The notes under the pieces were generated by a model. It was not told where the DNA came from. It made no database searches and saw only the letters and a program-made list of their open reading frames with translations. Made by a program: the position numbers and the translations under genes. DNA of 41,493 nt from Mycolicibacterium bacteremicum. GTDB lineage: Bacteria > Actinomycetota > Actinomycetes > Mycobacteriales > Mycobacteriaceae. Positions 30,935 to 39,072 of this stretch are shown one piece after another (the first letter of the stretch is position 1; each line of letters begins with the position of its first letter). The stretch spans positions 1 to 41,493 of the forward strand of contig NZ_MVHJ01000039.1 of NCBI RefSeq assembly GCF_002086115.1, written 5' to 3'.

Positions 30935-31602
30935 GTCGCTCGGCCCGGTGGACCGTCGCGGTCCTGATCGTCTTCGTCGCGCTCGGCTATGCGCTGTGGC
31001 GCGAGCTGGGCACCGATCCCGCCGGACCCGCCGCTTCGGTCGACTCCCCGGCGCCGGCCGAGCGTGACCGCCGCGCGGCCGACACCCCGGAAGCCCTCGC
31101 CGGACCGCGGGCCCGGGCCGATCTGCCGCCCTGCCCGGACACCGGCACCGGCACCGGAGCCGGAGCCGGGCCGGCGCAGCTGCGCGGCATCACGTTGGAG
31201 TGCGCGGGCGACGGCACCTCGGTCGACGTGGCCGCGGCGGTGGCCGGGCGACCGGTGGTGCTCAACCTGTGGGCCTACTGGTGCGGCCCGTGCGCCGACG
31301 AGCTGCCCGCACTGGTCGAATATCAGCGTCGGATGGGGCCGCGGGTGCTGGTGCTGACCGTGCATCAGGACGAGAACGAAGCGGCCGGCCTGTTGCGGCT
31401 CGCCGAGCTCGGGGTGCGGTTGCCGACGCTGCAGGACGGTCGTCGGCTGGTCGCCGCGGCGCTCAAGGTGCCCAACGTGATGCCTGCGACGGTGGTGCTG
31501 CGTGCGGACGGTAGCGTGGCCGAAATTCTGCCGCGGCCCTTCACCGACGCCGACGAGATCGCCGCGGCGGTGAATCCGTTGATAGGGGTGCCCGTTGGCT
31601 GA
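30931..31602 (+). CDS. TlpA/ResA-like membrane-anchored thioredoxin (Rv3673c-like)
   Basis: 223 residues. N-terminal membrane anchor (WTVAVLIVFVALGYALW), a Pro/Ala-rich linker containing a Thr-Gly repeat (TGTGTGAGAG), then a thioredoxin fold with active site LWAYWCGPCADELP. An extra Cys pair before the fold (PPCP and LECA) may form a structural disulfide. It acts outside the membrane as thiol oxidoreductase. Translationally coupled to nth upstream and overlapping the NUDIX gene downstream. Confidence 0.9.
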   Translation: MSRSARWTVAVLIVFVALGYALWRELGTDPAGPAASVDSPAPAERDRRAADTPEALAGPRARADLPPCPDTGTGTGAGAGPAQLRGITLECAGDGTSVDVAAAVAGRPVVLNLWAYWCGPCADELPALVEYQRRMGPRVLVLTVHQDENEAAGLLRLAELGVRLPTLQDGRRLVAAALKVPNVMPATVVLRADGSVAEILPRPFTDADEIAAAVNPLIGVPVG

Positions 31603-32386
31603 GCTGTCCCCGGACGCCGCGCCGGCCTGGCTGCGTCCCCTGGTCGACAACGTCGCCGCCGTCCCGAACGCCTACCGCAACCGGGTGCCCGCCGACGTGC
31701 TGGCCGCCATCAGCGCCGCCAACGCCGATGCCACCCGGGCCGGCACCAAACGCGACGCGGCGGTGCTGGTGTTGTTCTCCGGTCCCCCCGATGCGCCGTC
31801 CTCCGGCCCGCCGCCGGGGCACATAGGCGGCCCGCCGCCGCCGGAAACCGACCTGTTGGTCACCGTCCGGGCGTCCTCGCTGCGCAACCATTCCGGGCAG
31901 GCGGCGTTCCCGGGCGGGGTGTCCGATCCCGAGGACGACGGGCCGGTCGCGACCGCGCTGCGCGAGGCCCGCGAGGAGACCGGGGTCGACACCGACCGGT
32001 TGACCCCGCTGGCCGTACTGGACCGGATGTTCATCCCGCCGACCGGTTTTCACGTGGTGCCGGTGCTGGCCTACTCGCCCGATCCCGGGCCGGTGGGCGT
32101 CGTCGACCCCGCCGAGGCCGCCATTGTGGCGCGGGTTCCACTGCGCGCGTTCATCAATCCCGAGAACCGGCTGATGGTGTACCGGCAGGCCAACACCAGC
32201 CGGTTCGCCGGGCCGGCCTTCCTGCTCAACCAGATGCTGGTCTGGGGTTTCACCGGCCAGGTGATCTCGGCGCTGCTGGACGTCGCGGGCTGGGCGCAAC
32301 CGTGGAACGTCGACGACGTGCGTGAACTGGAGGAGGCAATGGCCTTGGTGGAGCCGCCCAGCCAGTACGGTGAAGCCCAACGATGA
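31595..32386 (+). CDS. NUDIX hydrolase, CoA-pyrophosphatase type (Rv3672c-like)
   Basis: 263 residues from TTG 31595, overlapping the previous gene by 8 bp. NUDIX box GGVSDPEDDGPVATALREAR followed by EETGV. The preceding motif (LRNHSGQAAFPGG) is the UPF0035/CoA-type signature, so the substrate is probably CoA or a derivative. A Pro/Gly-rich insertion at about residues 65-85 is unusual. Overlaps marP by ATGA. Confidence 0.88.
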   Translation: MAELSPDAAPAWLRPLVDNVAAVPNAYRNRVPADVLAAISAANADATRAGTKRDAAVLVLFSGPPDAPSSGPPPGHIGGPPPPETDLLVTVRASSLRNHSGQAAFPGGVSDPEDDGPVATALREAREETGVDTDRLTPLAVLDRMFIPPTGFHVVPVLAYSPDPGPVGVVDPAEAAIVARVPLRAFINPENRLMVYRQANTSRFAGPAFLLNQMLVWGFTGQVISALLDVAGWAQPWNVDDVRELEEAMALVEPPSQYGEAQR

Positions 32387-33573
32387 CTCCCTCACAGTGG
32401 CTCGACCTCGCGATCCTCGCCGTCGCCTTCGTGGCCGCGGTTTCCGGCTGGCGCTCCGGCGCGCTCGGCTCGCTGCTGTCGTTCATCGGCGTTGTGCTCG
32501 GCGCGGTCGCTGGCGTGCTGCTGGCGCCGCATCTGGTCGGCAACATCGACGGGCCCCGCACCAAGCTCTTCGCGACGCTGTTCCTCATCCTGGCCCTGGT
32601 GGTGATCGGCGAGATCGCCGGCGTGGTGCTGGGGCGGGCGGTGCGCGGCGCGCTGCGCAACCCGGTGCTGCGATTCGTCGATTCGATCATCGGCTCGGCG
32701 CTGCAACTGGTGACGGTGCTGATCGCGGCCTGGCTGCTCGCGTCGCCGCTGACCAGTCAGCCGACGCTGGCCGGCGCGGTCCGCGGGTCCAAGGTGCTCA
32801 CCGAGGTCAACAACCTGGCACCGGAATGGCTGCAGAAGGTGCCCGCCCGGCTGGCCGGTCTGCTGGACACCTCCGGGTTGCCGGCGGTGCTGGAGCCGTT
32901 CAGTCGCACCCCGGTCGTCGCCGTCGACGCTCCCGACACGGCATTGGCGACATCCCCGGTGATCGAGGCGACCCGCGGCAGCGTCGTGAAGATCCGCGGT
33001 GTCGCACCGAGTTGCCAGAAGGTGCTCGAAGGCAGCGGTTTCGTCATCGCGCCGAACCGGGTGATGTCCAACGCGCACGTCGTCGCCGGTGCCGAGACGG
33101 TCACCGTCGAGGTCGACGGGCAGACCTACGACGCCACGGTGGTGTCCTACGACCCGAACCAGGACATCTCCATCCTGGCGGTGCCCGACCTGCCGTCGGT
33201 GCCGCTGGTGTTCGACGACGCCGAGGCCGAACCGACCACCGACGCCATCGTGATGGGCTATCCCGGCGGCGGCGACTTCACCGCGACCCCGGCGCGGGTG
33301 CGCGAGACGATCGAACTCAACGGCCCCGACATCTACAACTCCACGACGGTCAACCGCACGGTCTACACCATCCGGGGCTCGGTCAAGCAGGGCAATTCCG
33401 GCGGCCCGATGATCGACAAGGACGGCAAGGTACTCGGGGTCGTCTTCGGTGCCGCGGTCGACGATGCCGACACCGGGTTCGTGCTCACCGCCCAGCAGGT
33501 GCTGCCGCAGCGCATGCAGGTCGGCAACACCGCACCGGTGCCGACCGGCGTCTGCATCGGTCAGCCCGGATAG
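32383..33573 (+). CDS. marP: Membrane serine protease MarP
   Basis: 396 residues. Four transmembrane helices within residues 1-130 (CvpA-like), then a periplasmic trypsin-like domain with His in VMSNAHVVAG, Asp in PNQDISILAV and Ser in KQGNSGGPMID. Cys near the start of the protease domain (APSCQKVLEG) and one at the very end (GVCIGQPG) fit the stabilising disulfide known for M. tuberculosis MarP, which is needed for acid resistance. Its last 13 bp overlap the end of the convergent ephE gene. Confidence 0.95.
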   Translation: MTPSQWLDLAILAVAFVAAVSGWRSGALGSLLSFIGVVLGAVAGVLLAPHLVGNIDGPRTKLFATLFLILALVVIGEIAGVVLGRAVRGALRNPVLRFVDSIIGSALQLVTVLIAAWLLASPLTSQPTLAGAVRGSKVLTEVNNLAPEWLQKVPARLAGLLDTSGLPAVLEPFSRTPVVAVDAPDTALATSPVIEATRGSVVKIRGVAPSCQKVLEGSGFVIAPNRVMSNAHVVAGAETVTVEVDGQTYDATVVSYDPNQDISILAVPDLPSVPLVFDDAEAEPTTDAIVMGYPGGGDFTATPARVRETIELNGPDIYNSTTVNRTVYTIRGSVKQGNSGGPMIDKDGKVLGVVFGAAVDDADTGFVLTAQQVLPQRMQVGNTAPVPTGVCIGQPG

Positions 33574-34499
33574 ACGGTGCCCAGGAACCGCTGCAGCGCG
33601 GCGGTGACCTCCCGGGGCTGCTCCTCGTGGGCGAAATGCCCTGCACCGGAGACGGTCTCATAGGTCCCGTCCGGTGCGTAGGGCAGCGACCGGAGCACCG
33701 GGTCGGCCAGCACGTAGGGGTCGACCGTGCCGTGCAGGTGCAGTAGCGGCACCGTGATCGGCCGGGCCATCGAGTGCATGAACCGCCGGCCCTCACCGCG
33801 GATCTGACTGCGCACCGCCCAGCGCTGGTATTCCAATGTGGAGTGCGCCGCACCCGGGATCTGGATGGCTCGGCGCAGCTGCCGCATGGTGACCGCGAAG
33901 TCCTCGGTGGCCACCCAACCGTCACCGGAGCGGTCGCGCACCACCCGTTCGATCTCGGCCGCGTTGTGCCGGGTCAGCTTGCGTTCCGGCCACCTGGGCA
34001 CCTGATAGCGCAACAGCCAGGGCAGCAGGGCACGACGCTGGGCGGCGTTGCCCAGTACCGAGGCCCGCAGCGCGACCGGGTGCGGTGAGCTGATCAGCGC
34101 GACGGCGTCGACGGCCCGCGGATGCAGCAGCGAGGTGGCCCAGCAGACCAGCCCGCCGTCGGCGTGCCCGACCAGCGTGGCCGAGCTGTGGCCCAGTGCG
34201 CGGACCAGACCGGCGGTGTCCCCGGCCAATGTCCACCCGTCGTAGCCGCGGGGCGGTTTGTCGCTGTCCCCGTAGCCACGCAGGTCGACGGCGACCACGC
34301 GGGCATTCGTCAGTCCGCGCAGCTGATGCCGCCACGACCACCAGAAATCGCCGAAACCGTGCAACAGGATGACCAGTGGGGCGCCCGGCTGGGCGCCGTC
34401 TGCCTCCACCACGTGGAAGCGGATGCCGTTGGCGTGCACCTGCAGGTGCCGCCACGGCCCGTCGATGCGCACCACCGACGGGTCCGGCCGGAACTGCAT
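33561..34499 (-). CDS. ephE: Alpha/beta hydrolase, epoxide hydrolase EphE-like
   Basis: 312 residues. Oxyanion motif LHGFGDFWWSWRHQL, nucleophile Asp in LVGHADGGLVCW, acid residue region DPYVLADPVLRSLPY and a final His in VSGAGHFAHEE. An Asp nucleophile is typical of epoxide hydrolases and dehalogenases. The two cap tyrosines that polarise the epoxide were not confirmed. Corresponds to Rv3670. Confidence 0.85.
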   Translation of the reverse strand: MQFRPDPSVVRIDGPWRHLQVHANGIRFHVVEADGAQPGAPLVILLHGFGDFWWSWRHQLRGLTNARVVAVDLRGYGDSDKPPRGYDGWTLAGDTAGLVRALGHSSATLVGHADGGLVCWATSLLHPRAVDAVALISSPHPVALRASVLGNAAQRRALLPWLLRYQVPRWPERKLTRHNAAEIERVVRDRSGDGWVATEDFAVTMRQLRRAIQIPGAAHSTLEYQRWAVRSQIRGEGRRFMHSMARPITVPLLHLHGTVDPYVLADPVLRSLPYAPDGTYETVSGAGHFAHEEQPREVTAALQRFLGTVYPG

Positions 34500-34509
34500 G
34501 GGGCTGCGG

Positions 34510-35013
34510 CTACCAGCCCGACGGATCGGTGGTGATCGCCGGGCGTGCCGGCTCGGCGTGCTTGTCCGAGCCCGGGGTGAGTGCTTCCTTGGTCTCTTTG
34601 ACCGAGGCGATGGTTTCCCGCGGCCCGCGGATGCGCCGAACCTTCAGGTACCCCAGCAGCGCCAGCGCGGCGGTCACCACGACCATCACACCGAAGACGA
34701 TGAGGAATGCCGCCCAGCGCCACAGCCAGGTGTCGAGCAGCTCGGCGATGAAGAAGAACAGGAAGAACGTCGAATAGAAGAGCACCACCAGCGCGGCGAT
34801 GAAGTAGAGGCTGCCGGTCAGCCCCTTCTTGACGTCGCGGGTGATCTCCGCCTTGGCCAGCTCCACCTCGGCCCGCACCAGCGTCGAGACCTGGGCGGTC
34901 GCGTCCTTGACCAGGTCGCCGATGGACGGGTCGGCCTTGGGTGCATGCGGGTCGACGAGCGGAATCGACGTCACAGTGGCCGGCACGCCGTTCTTGCGGT
35001 CGCTGGTGCTCAT
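34510..35013 (-). CDS. Holin-superfamily III-like membrane protein (Rv3669-like)
   Basis: 167 residues. Two long hydrophobic helices (LYFIAALVVLFYSTFFLFFF and AAFLIVFGVMVVVTAALALL) are preceded by an amphipathic, charged stretch (LVRAEVELAKAEITRDVKKG). This is the pattern of the actinobacterial Act_X/'phage holin' family, whose members are chromosomal, with no proven lytic role. It is 10 bp upstream of ephE and probably cotranscribed. Confidence 0.85.
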   Translation of the reverse strand: MSTSDRKNGVPATVTSIPLVDPHAPKADPSIGDLVKDATAQVSTLVRAEVELAKAEITRDVKKGLTGSLYFIAALVVLFYSTFFLFFFIAELLDTWLWRWAAFLIVFGVMVVVTAALALLGYLKVRRIRGPRETIASVKETKEALTPGSDKHAEPARPAITTDPSGW

Positions 35014-35102
35014 AGAAGGCTATGTTGCCATGCTCCCGGGGTGAGCGAAGCGATGGGACAGCCAGGGTTGTCTTCTGGCCGACATAGAATGGCGGCCACC
35101 AA

Positions 35103-35816
35103 ATGAATGGGGAGACCTTGAGGCACCGCTGGCAGTCCATTGCGCGAATCGTTTCGCTGGCGGTGCTGGCCCCGATGGCTCTGTTGATGAGCCCGGTGGC
35201 CCATGCCGACGGTCCGGTGCCCCTCGGTGGCGGTTCGGGCATCGTGATCGACGGTCACGCGTTCTGCACGCTCACCGCGATCGGCCACGACGGCGCGGGC
35301 AAGTTGATCGGCTTCACCTCGGCGCACTGCGGCGGCCCCGGTGCCGTCGTCGCCGCAGAGGGTGTCCCGACGGCGGGCACGCTCGGCGTCATGGTCGCGG
35401 GCAACGACAACCTCGATTACGCGGTGATCGAATTCGATCCGCAACGGGTGGCACCGGTCAACACCGTCGACGGGTTCCGCATCGACGGTCTCGGCCCGGA
35501 TCCGGCGTTCGGTGAGATCGCCTGCAAGCTCGGCCGCACCACCGGCTACTCGTGCGGCGTCACCTGGGGCCCGGGTCAGGATCCCGGCACCATCCTCAAC
35601 CAGGTGTGCGGTCAGCCCGGTGACTCCGGCGCGCCGGTGACCGTCAACAACCGGCTGGTCGGCATGATCCACGGCGCGTTCACCGAGGAACTGCCGACCT
35701 GCGTGGTGCAGTACATCCCGCTGCACACGCCGGCCGTCACCATGTCGATGTCCACCGTGCTGGCGGATATCACCAGCAAGAATCGGCCAGGCGCCGGCTT
35801 CGTGCCGATCGCCTGA
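35103..35816 (+). CDS. Secreted trypsin-like serine protease (Rv3668c-like)
   Basis: 237 residues. Signal peptide with cleavage likely after AHA (MALLMSPVAHADG). Catalytic His in FTSAHCGGPG, Asp in NDNLDYAVIEF and Ser in CGQPGDSGAPVTV, in the S1 order. Cys residues are placed for two disulfides. A TTG at 35118 with GGGGAG upstream is an alternative start that would leave the same signal peptide. Substrates unknown. Confidence 0.88.
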   Translation: MNGETLRHRWQSIARIVSLAVLAPMALLMSPVAHADGPVPLGGGSGIVIDGHAFCTLTAIGHDGAGKLIGFTSAHCGGPGAVVAAEGVPTAGTLGVMVAGNDNLDYAVIEFDPQRVAPVNTVDGFRIDGLGPDPAFGEIACKLGRTTGYSCGVTWGPGQDPGTILNQVCGQPGDSGAPVTVNNRLVGMIHGAFTEELPTCVVQYIPLHTPAVTMSMSTVLADITSKNRPGAGFVPIA

Positions 35817-35830
35817 CCGATTGTCGCCGG

Positions 35831-37804
35831 CTACTTGCTGGCGCGGATCGCCTCGAAGACGCTGGGGTCGACCAGGGTCGAGGTGTCACCGAGCTCGCGG
35901 CCCTCGGCCACATCGCGCAGCAGCCGCCGCATGATCTTGCCGCTGCGGGTCTTCGGCAGTTCCGGAACCACGTGGATCTCACGGGGTTTGGCGATCGGCG
36001 AGATCTCCTTGGACACCTCGGCGCGCAGTTCGTCGACCATCTGCTCGTGCGACAGCTCGGCGGCGTGGCTCTTGAGGATGACGAAGGCGCAGATGCCCTG
36101 ACCGGTGTGCTCGTCGGTGGCGCCGACGACGGCGGCCTCGGCCACCCCGGCGTGCCCGACGAGTGCGGACTCCACCTCGGCGGTCGAGATGCGGTGTCCC
36201 GACACGTTCATCACATCGTCGATGCGGCCCAGCACCCAGATCTCGCCGTCGCTGCCGTAGCGGGCTCCGTCACCGGCGAAGTACCAACCCTGCTCGGCGA
36301 AGCGCGACCAGTAGGTCTCCCTGAACCGTTCGTCATCGCCCCAGATGCCGCGCAGCATCGACGGCCACGGCTTGTCCAGCACCAGATAGCCGGTGGTCTG
36401 TTCGGCGCCGTCGACCGCGGGGACCAGATCGTTGCCGTCGTCGTCGACGATCTTGGCCGAGATGCCGGGCAGCGGTGTCATCGCCGAACCGGGCTTGCAG
36501 TCGGTCACGCCGGGCAGTGGCGAGATCATGATCGCGCCGGTCTCGGTCTGCCACCAGGTGTCCACGATCGGGGTCTTGTCGCCGCCGAAGACCAGTCGGT
36601 ACCAGCGCCACGCCTCGGGGTTGATGGGCTCACCGACCGAGCCGAGCAACCGGATGCTGGACAGGTCGTGTTCGAATGCCAGTTCGCGGCCCCACTTCAT
36701 GAACGTGCGAACCACGGTGGGGGCGGTGTAATAGATTGACACACCGTACTTTTCGATGACCTGGAAGTGGCGGTGCTCATCCGGGGAGGCCGGGGTGCCC
36801 TCATAGACCACCTGGGTGGCGCCGTTGGACAGCGGCCCGTAGACGATGTAGGTGTGCCCGGTGACCCAGCCGATATCGGCTGTGCACCAGTACACATCGG
36901 TCTCGGGCTTGAGGTCGAACACATTGTGGTGGGTGTAGGAGGCCTGGGTCAGGTAGCCGCCCGAGGTGTGCACGATGCCCTTGGGCTTGCCGGTGGTGCC
37001 CGAGGTGTACAGCAGAAAGAGTGGCTGCTCGGAGTCGAAGGCCTCGCAGGCGTGCTCGACCGATGCCTTCGGCACCGTCTCGTCCCACCACAGGTCGCGA
37101 CCCTCGGTCCACGGTGTGTCGATTCCGGTGCGGCGCACCACCAGAACGTGCTCGACCGGGTTGTCGTCGCCCAGGCCTTCGAGCGCCTCGTCGACGCCGA
37201 CCTTGAGCGGGGCGGCCTTGCCGCGGCGGAACTGGCCGTCGGAGGTGATGACCAGTTTCGCCTGGGCATCCTCGATGCGGGCCTTGAGCGCCGAGGCGGA
37301 GAAGCCGGCGAAGACGACCGAATGCATGGCACCGAGGCGGGCACACGCCAGCATCGCGATGATCGCCTCGGGCACCATCGGCATGTAGATGGCCACCCGG
37401 TCACCGGCGCCCAAGCCGAGTTCGGTCAGCGTGTTGGCCGCCTGATTCACCTCGTCCTGCAACTGGGCGTAGGTGATGGTGCGCGCGTCGCCGACGGGTT
37501 CGCCCTCCCAGTGGATGGCCACCCGGTCACCGTTGCCGGCCTCGACGTGGCGGTCCACGCAGTTGTAGGCGACATTGAGCTTGCCGCCGACGAACCACTT
37601 CGCGAACGGCGCGTCCGACCAGTCCAGCACCTCGTCGAACGGCGTCGCCCAGGACAGCCGGTTGGCCTGGGTGGCCCAGAACCCCAACCGGTCGGCCTCG
37701 GCCTGGTCGTAGAGATCACGGGTGGCGTTCGCGTTGGCCGCGAACTCGGCGGGCGGGGGATAGGCTGAGGGCACGCCGGTCTGCGTCGCTGTGGTGTCGC
37801 TCAT
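35831..37804 (-). CDS. acs: Acetyl-CoA synthetase
   Basis: 657 residues. AMP-binding motif LLYTSGTTGKPKGIVHTSGG, acetate pocket region VDTWWQTETGAIMIS, and the C-terminal catalytic Lys in PKTRSGKIMRRLL, the residue usually acetylated for control. It activates acetate to acetyl-CoA through acetyl-AMP. ATG 37804 gives the usual length; a GTG at 37822 would add six residues. A Crp-like site lies directly before the start. Confidence 0.97.
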   Translation of the reverse strand: MSDTTATQTGVPSAYPPPAEFAANANATRDLYDQAEADRLGFWATQANRLSWATPFDEVLDWSDAPFAKWFVGGKLNVAYNCVDRHVEAGNGDRVAIHWEGEPVGDARTITYAQLQDEVNQAANTLTELGLGAGDRVAIYMPMVPEAIIAMLACARLGAMHSVVFAGFSASALKARIEDAQAKLVITSDGQFRRGKAAPLKVGVDEALEGLGDDNPVEHVLVVRRTGIDTPWTEGRDLWWDETVPKASVEHACEAFDSEQPLFLLYTSGTTGKPKGIVHTSGGYLTQASYTHHNVFDLKPETDVYWCTADIGWVTGHTYIVYGPLSNGATQVVYEGTPASPDEHRHFQVIEKYGVSIYYTAPTVVRTFMKWGRELAFEHDLSSIRLLGSVGEPINPEAWRWYRLVFGGDKTPIVDTWWQTETGAIMISPLPGVTDCKPGSAMTPLPGISAKIVDDDGNDLVPAVDGAEQTTGYLVLDKPWPSMLRGIWGDDERFRETYWSRFAEQGWYFAGDGARYGSDGEIWVLGRIDDVMNVSGHRISTAEVESALVGHAGVAEAAVVGATDEHTGQGICAFVILKSHAAELSHEQMVDELRAEVSKEISPIAKPREIHVVPELPKTRSGKIMRRLLRDVAEGRELGDTSTLVDPSVFEAIRASK

Positions 37805-37807
37805 GGG

Positions 37808-37823
37808 TGTGAGCCTAGTCACC
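37808..37823. promoter_or_regulatory. Crp-like site at the acs start
   Basis: TGTGAGCCTAGTCACC fits TGTGA-N6-TCACA with one mismatch, 3 bp upstream of the acs ATG. This close to the start, a bound Crp would be expected to block expression unless the real start is elsewhere. Assignment is by pattern only. Confidence 0.45.
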
Positions 37824-37929
37824 TGAGGTTGCAGCAGCGTTGGGGCATCACACGGTGCGCTGCGGACGGCGGCCGAACTGCGCCGAACGTCGAAGATTGC
37901 AAGCCCAGCGGTCGGCTAGCGTGGGCCGG

Positions 37930-38682
37930 ATGACCGATCCGCTCGCCCCACTGGTGTCTCTGGAAGGTGTTGCCGCTGCCGGCGACGAGGCGCGGGAGGC
38001 GCTGGGCCGGGCGCACCGGCACCGCACCAATCTACGCGGCTGGCCGGCAACCGCGGCCGAGGCGGCGCTGCGGGCCGCGCGGGCGAGTTCGGTACTCGAC
38101 GGCGGCTCGCTGAATCTGTCCGAGTCGGGGGACCCGGATCCGGTGCTGGCCGGGGCGCTGCGGGTGTCCGAGGCACTCGAAGGTGGCGCGACCGCGCTGA
38201 CCCAGGTGTGGCAGCGCGCGCCGCTGCAGGCATTGGCCCGACTGCATTCGTTGGCCGCCGCCGATCTGGTGGATGACGATCACCTGGGCCGGCCCCGGCC
38301 GGCACCGGAGGTCGGGCCGCGGCTGGAGATGCTGGCGGAGCTGGTGACCGGCGGGACGTCGGTGCCCGCGTTCGTGTTGGCCGCCGTCGCGCACGGGGAG
38401 CTGTTGACCCTCGAGCCGTTCGGTTCGGCCGACGGTGTGGTGGCGCGGGCGGTGTCGCGGTTGATCACGATGTCCAGTGGGCTGGATCCGCACGGGCTCG
38501 GTGTCCCGGAGATGTTCTGGATGAAGCAGTCCGGCAACTATCGCGCAGCGGCGCGCGGGTTCGCGTCGGGGACGCCGAACGGGTTGGGCGCCTGGCTGGT
38601 GCTGAGCAGTCAGGCGCTGCATGCCGGTGCGCGCGAGGCACTCTCGATCGCAGAGGCGGCCCGGGACAAGCCGGCGACATGA
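37930..38682 (+). CDS. Degenerate Fic-fold protein (Rv3662c-like)
   Basis: 250 residues. The alignment to the Fic enzyme at 6629 is visible by eye: HGELLTLEPFGSADGVVARAV here against HYQFETLHPFHDGNGRLGRLV there. The catalytic His is Glu162 and GNGR has become ADGV, so AMP transfer is unlikely. An N-terminal ASSVLDGG (residues 52-59) resembles the inhibitory S-x3-E-G of class II Fic, with Asp for Glu. It is conserved in mycobacteria at this place. A scaffold or a different nucleotide-linked role is possible. Divergent from acs. Confidence 0.75.
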   Translation: MTDPLAPLVSLEGVAAAGDEAREALGRAHRHRTNLRGWPATAAEAALRAARASSVLDGGSLNLSESGDPDPVLAGALRVSEALEGGATALTQVWQRAPLQALARLHSLAAADLVDDDHLGRPRPAPEVGPRLEMLAELVTGGTSVPAFVLAAVAHGELLTLEPFGSADGVVARAVSRLITMSSGLDPHGLGVPEMFWMKQSGNYRAAARGFASGTPNGLGAWLVLSSQALHAGAREALSIAEAARDKPAT

Positions 38683-38735
38683 AGCGGGCGACGTTCCGTT
38701 GTCAGATTTGCATCTGACACGGCTCGCCGCCCGCT
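38683..38735. terminator. Nested hairpin after the Fic-like gene
   Basis: AGCGGGCG (38683-38690) pairs with CGCCCGCT (38728-38735), enclosing a perfect inner stem TGTCAGAT/ATCTGACA around 38700-38719. It begins at the stop codon of the Fic-like gene and could also end the RNA transcribed from the other side. Confidence 0.7.
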
Positions 38736-38739
38736 AGCA

Positions 38740-39000
38740 CGGATTCCGGTTACCAAGCGTGCTGAGGTGGGTTGTGTGGGTGGCCTCGGCGATCTTGCGA
38801 TGCGCTACGGGTGCAACCCCACCCAAGGAGTTGACAACGTCATTCGCTTTTCGCAATTCCGCAGGCCCACAACGCTTCTGCCTGTATCGCGGCTTGAGCT
38901 CCGCGTGGGTTCCGGGGATCCGTGCTGGGAGTCCCGACTCGGGAGATCACACCTTCTCTTCCGGTGTGGCCTTGGCCTTGCCGAGCTCCGTGCACTCCTT
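38740..39000 (-). ncRNA. Probable Ms1/MTS2823-type RNA locus
   Basis: Intergenic region of about 340 bp between the Rv3662c-like and Rv3661-like genes. M. tuberculosis encodes the abundant RNA MTS2823 (Ms1, which binds core RNA polymerase) in exactly this space. No protein gene fits. On the minus strand there are several stems (CACACC/GGTGTG; TCCCGA/TCGGGA; AGCACG/CGTGCT near the end) and a terminator-like hairpin beyond. Strand and exact ends are inferred from the M. tuberculosis arrangement and are approximate. Confidence 0.55.
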
Positions 39001-39007
39001 TGTACTA

Positions 39008-39023
39008 CGTGACCGCGGTCACA
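39008..39023. promoter_or_regulatory. Crp-like palindrome upstream of the Ms1-type RNA
   Basis: CGTGACCGCGGTCACA on the plus strand reads TGTGACCGCGGTCACG on the minus strand, one mismatch from TGTGA-N6-TCACA and containing a 14-bp perfect palindrome. It lies where the promoter of a minus-strand RNA ending near 38740 would be, so Crp may control this RNA. Confidence 0.5.
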
Positions 39024-39072
39024 TCAAGTATCAACCCGGGATTGATCCCGATCGTTATGAGGACGTTCTCAG

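Noticed and set aside
34510..35013. Phage holin implying a prophage
   Set aside because: The family name is misleading; the gene is in conserved chromosomal order (Rv3669) with no phage genes around it.
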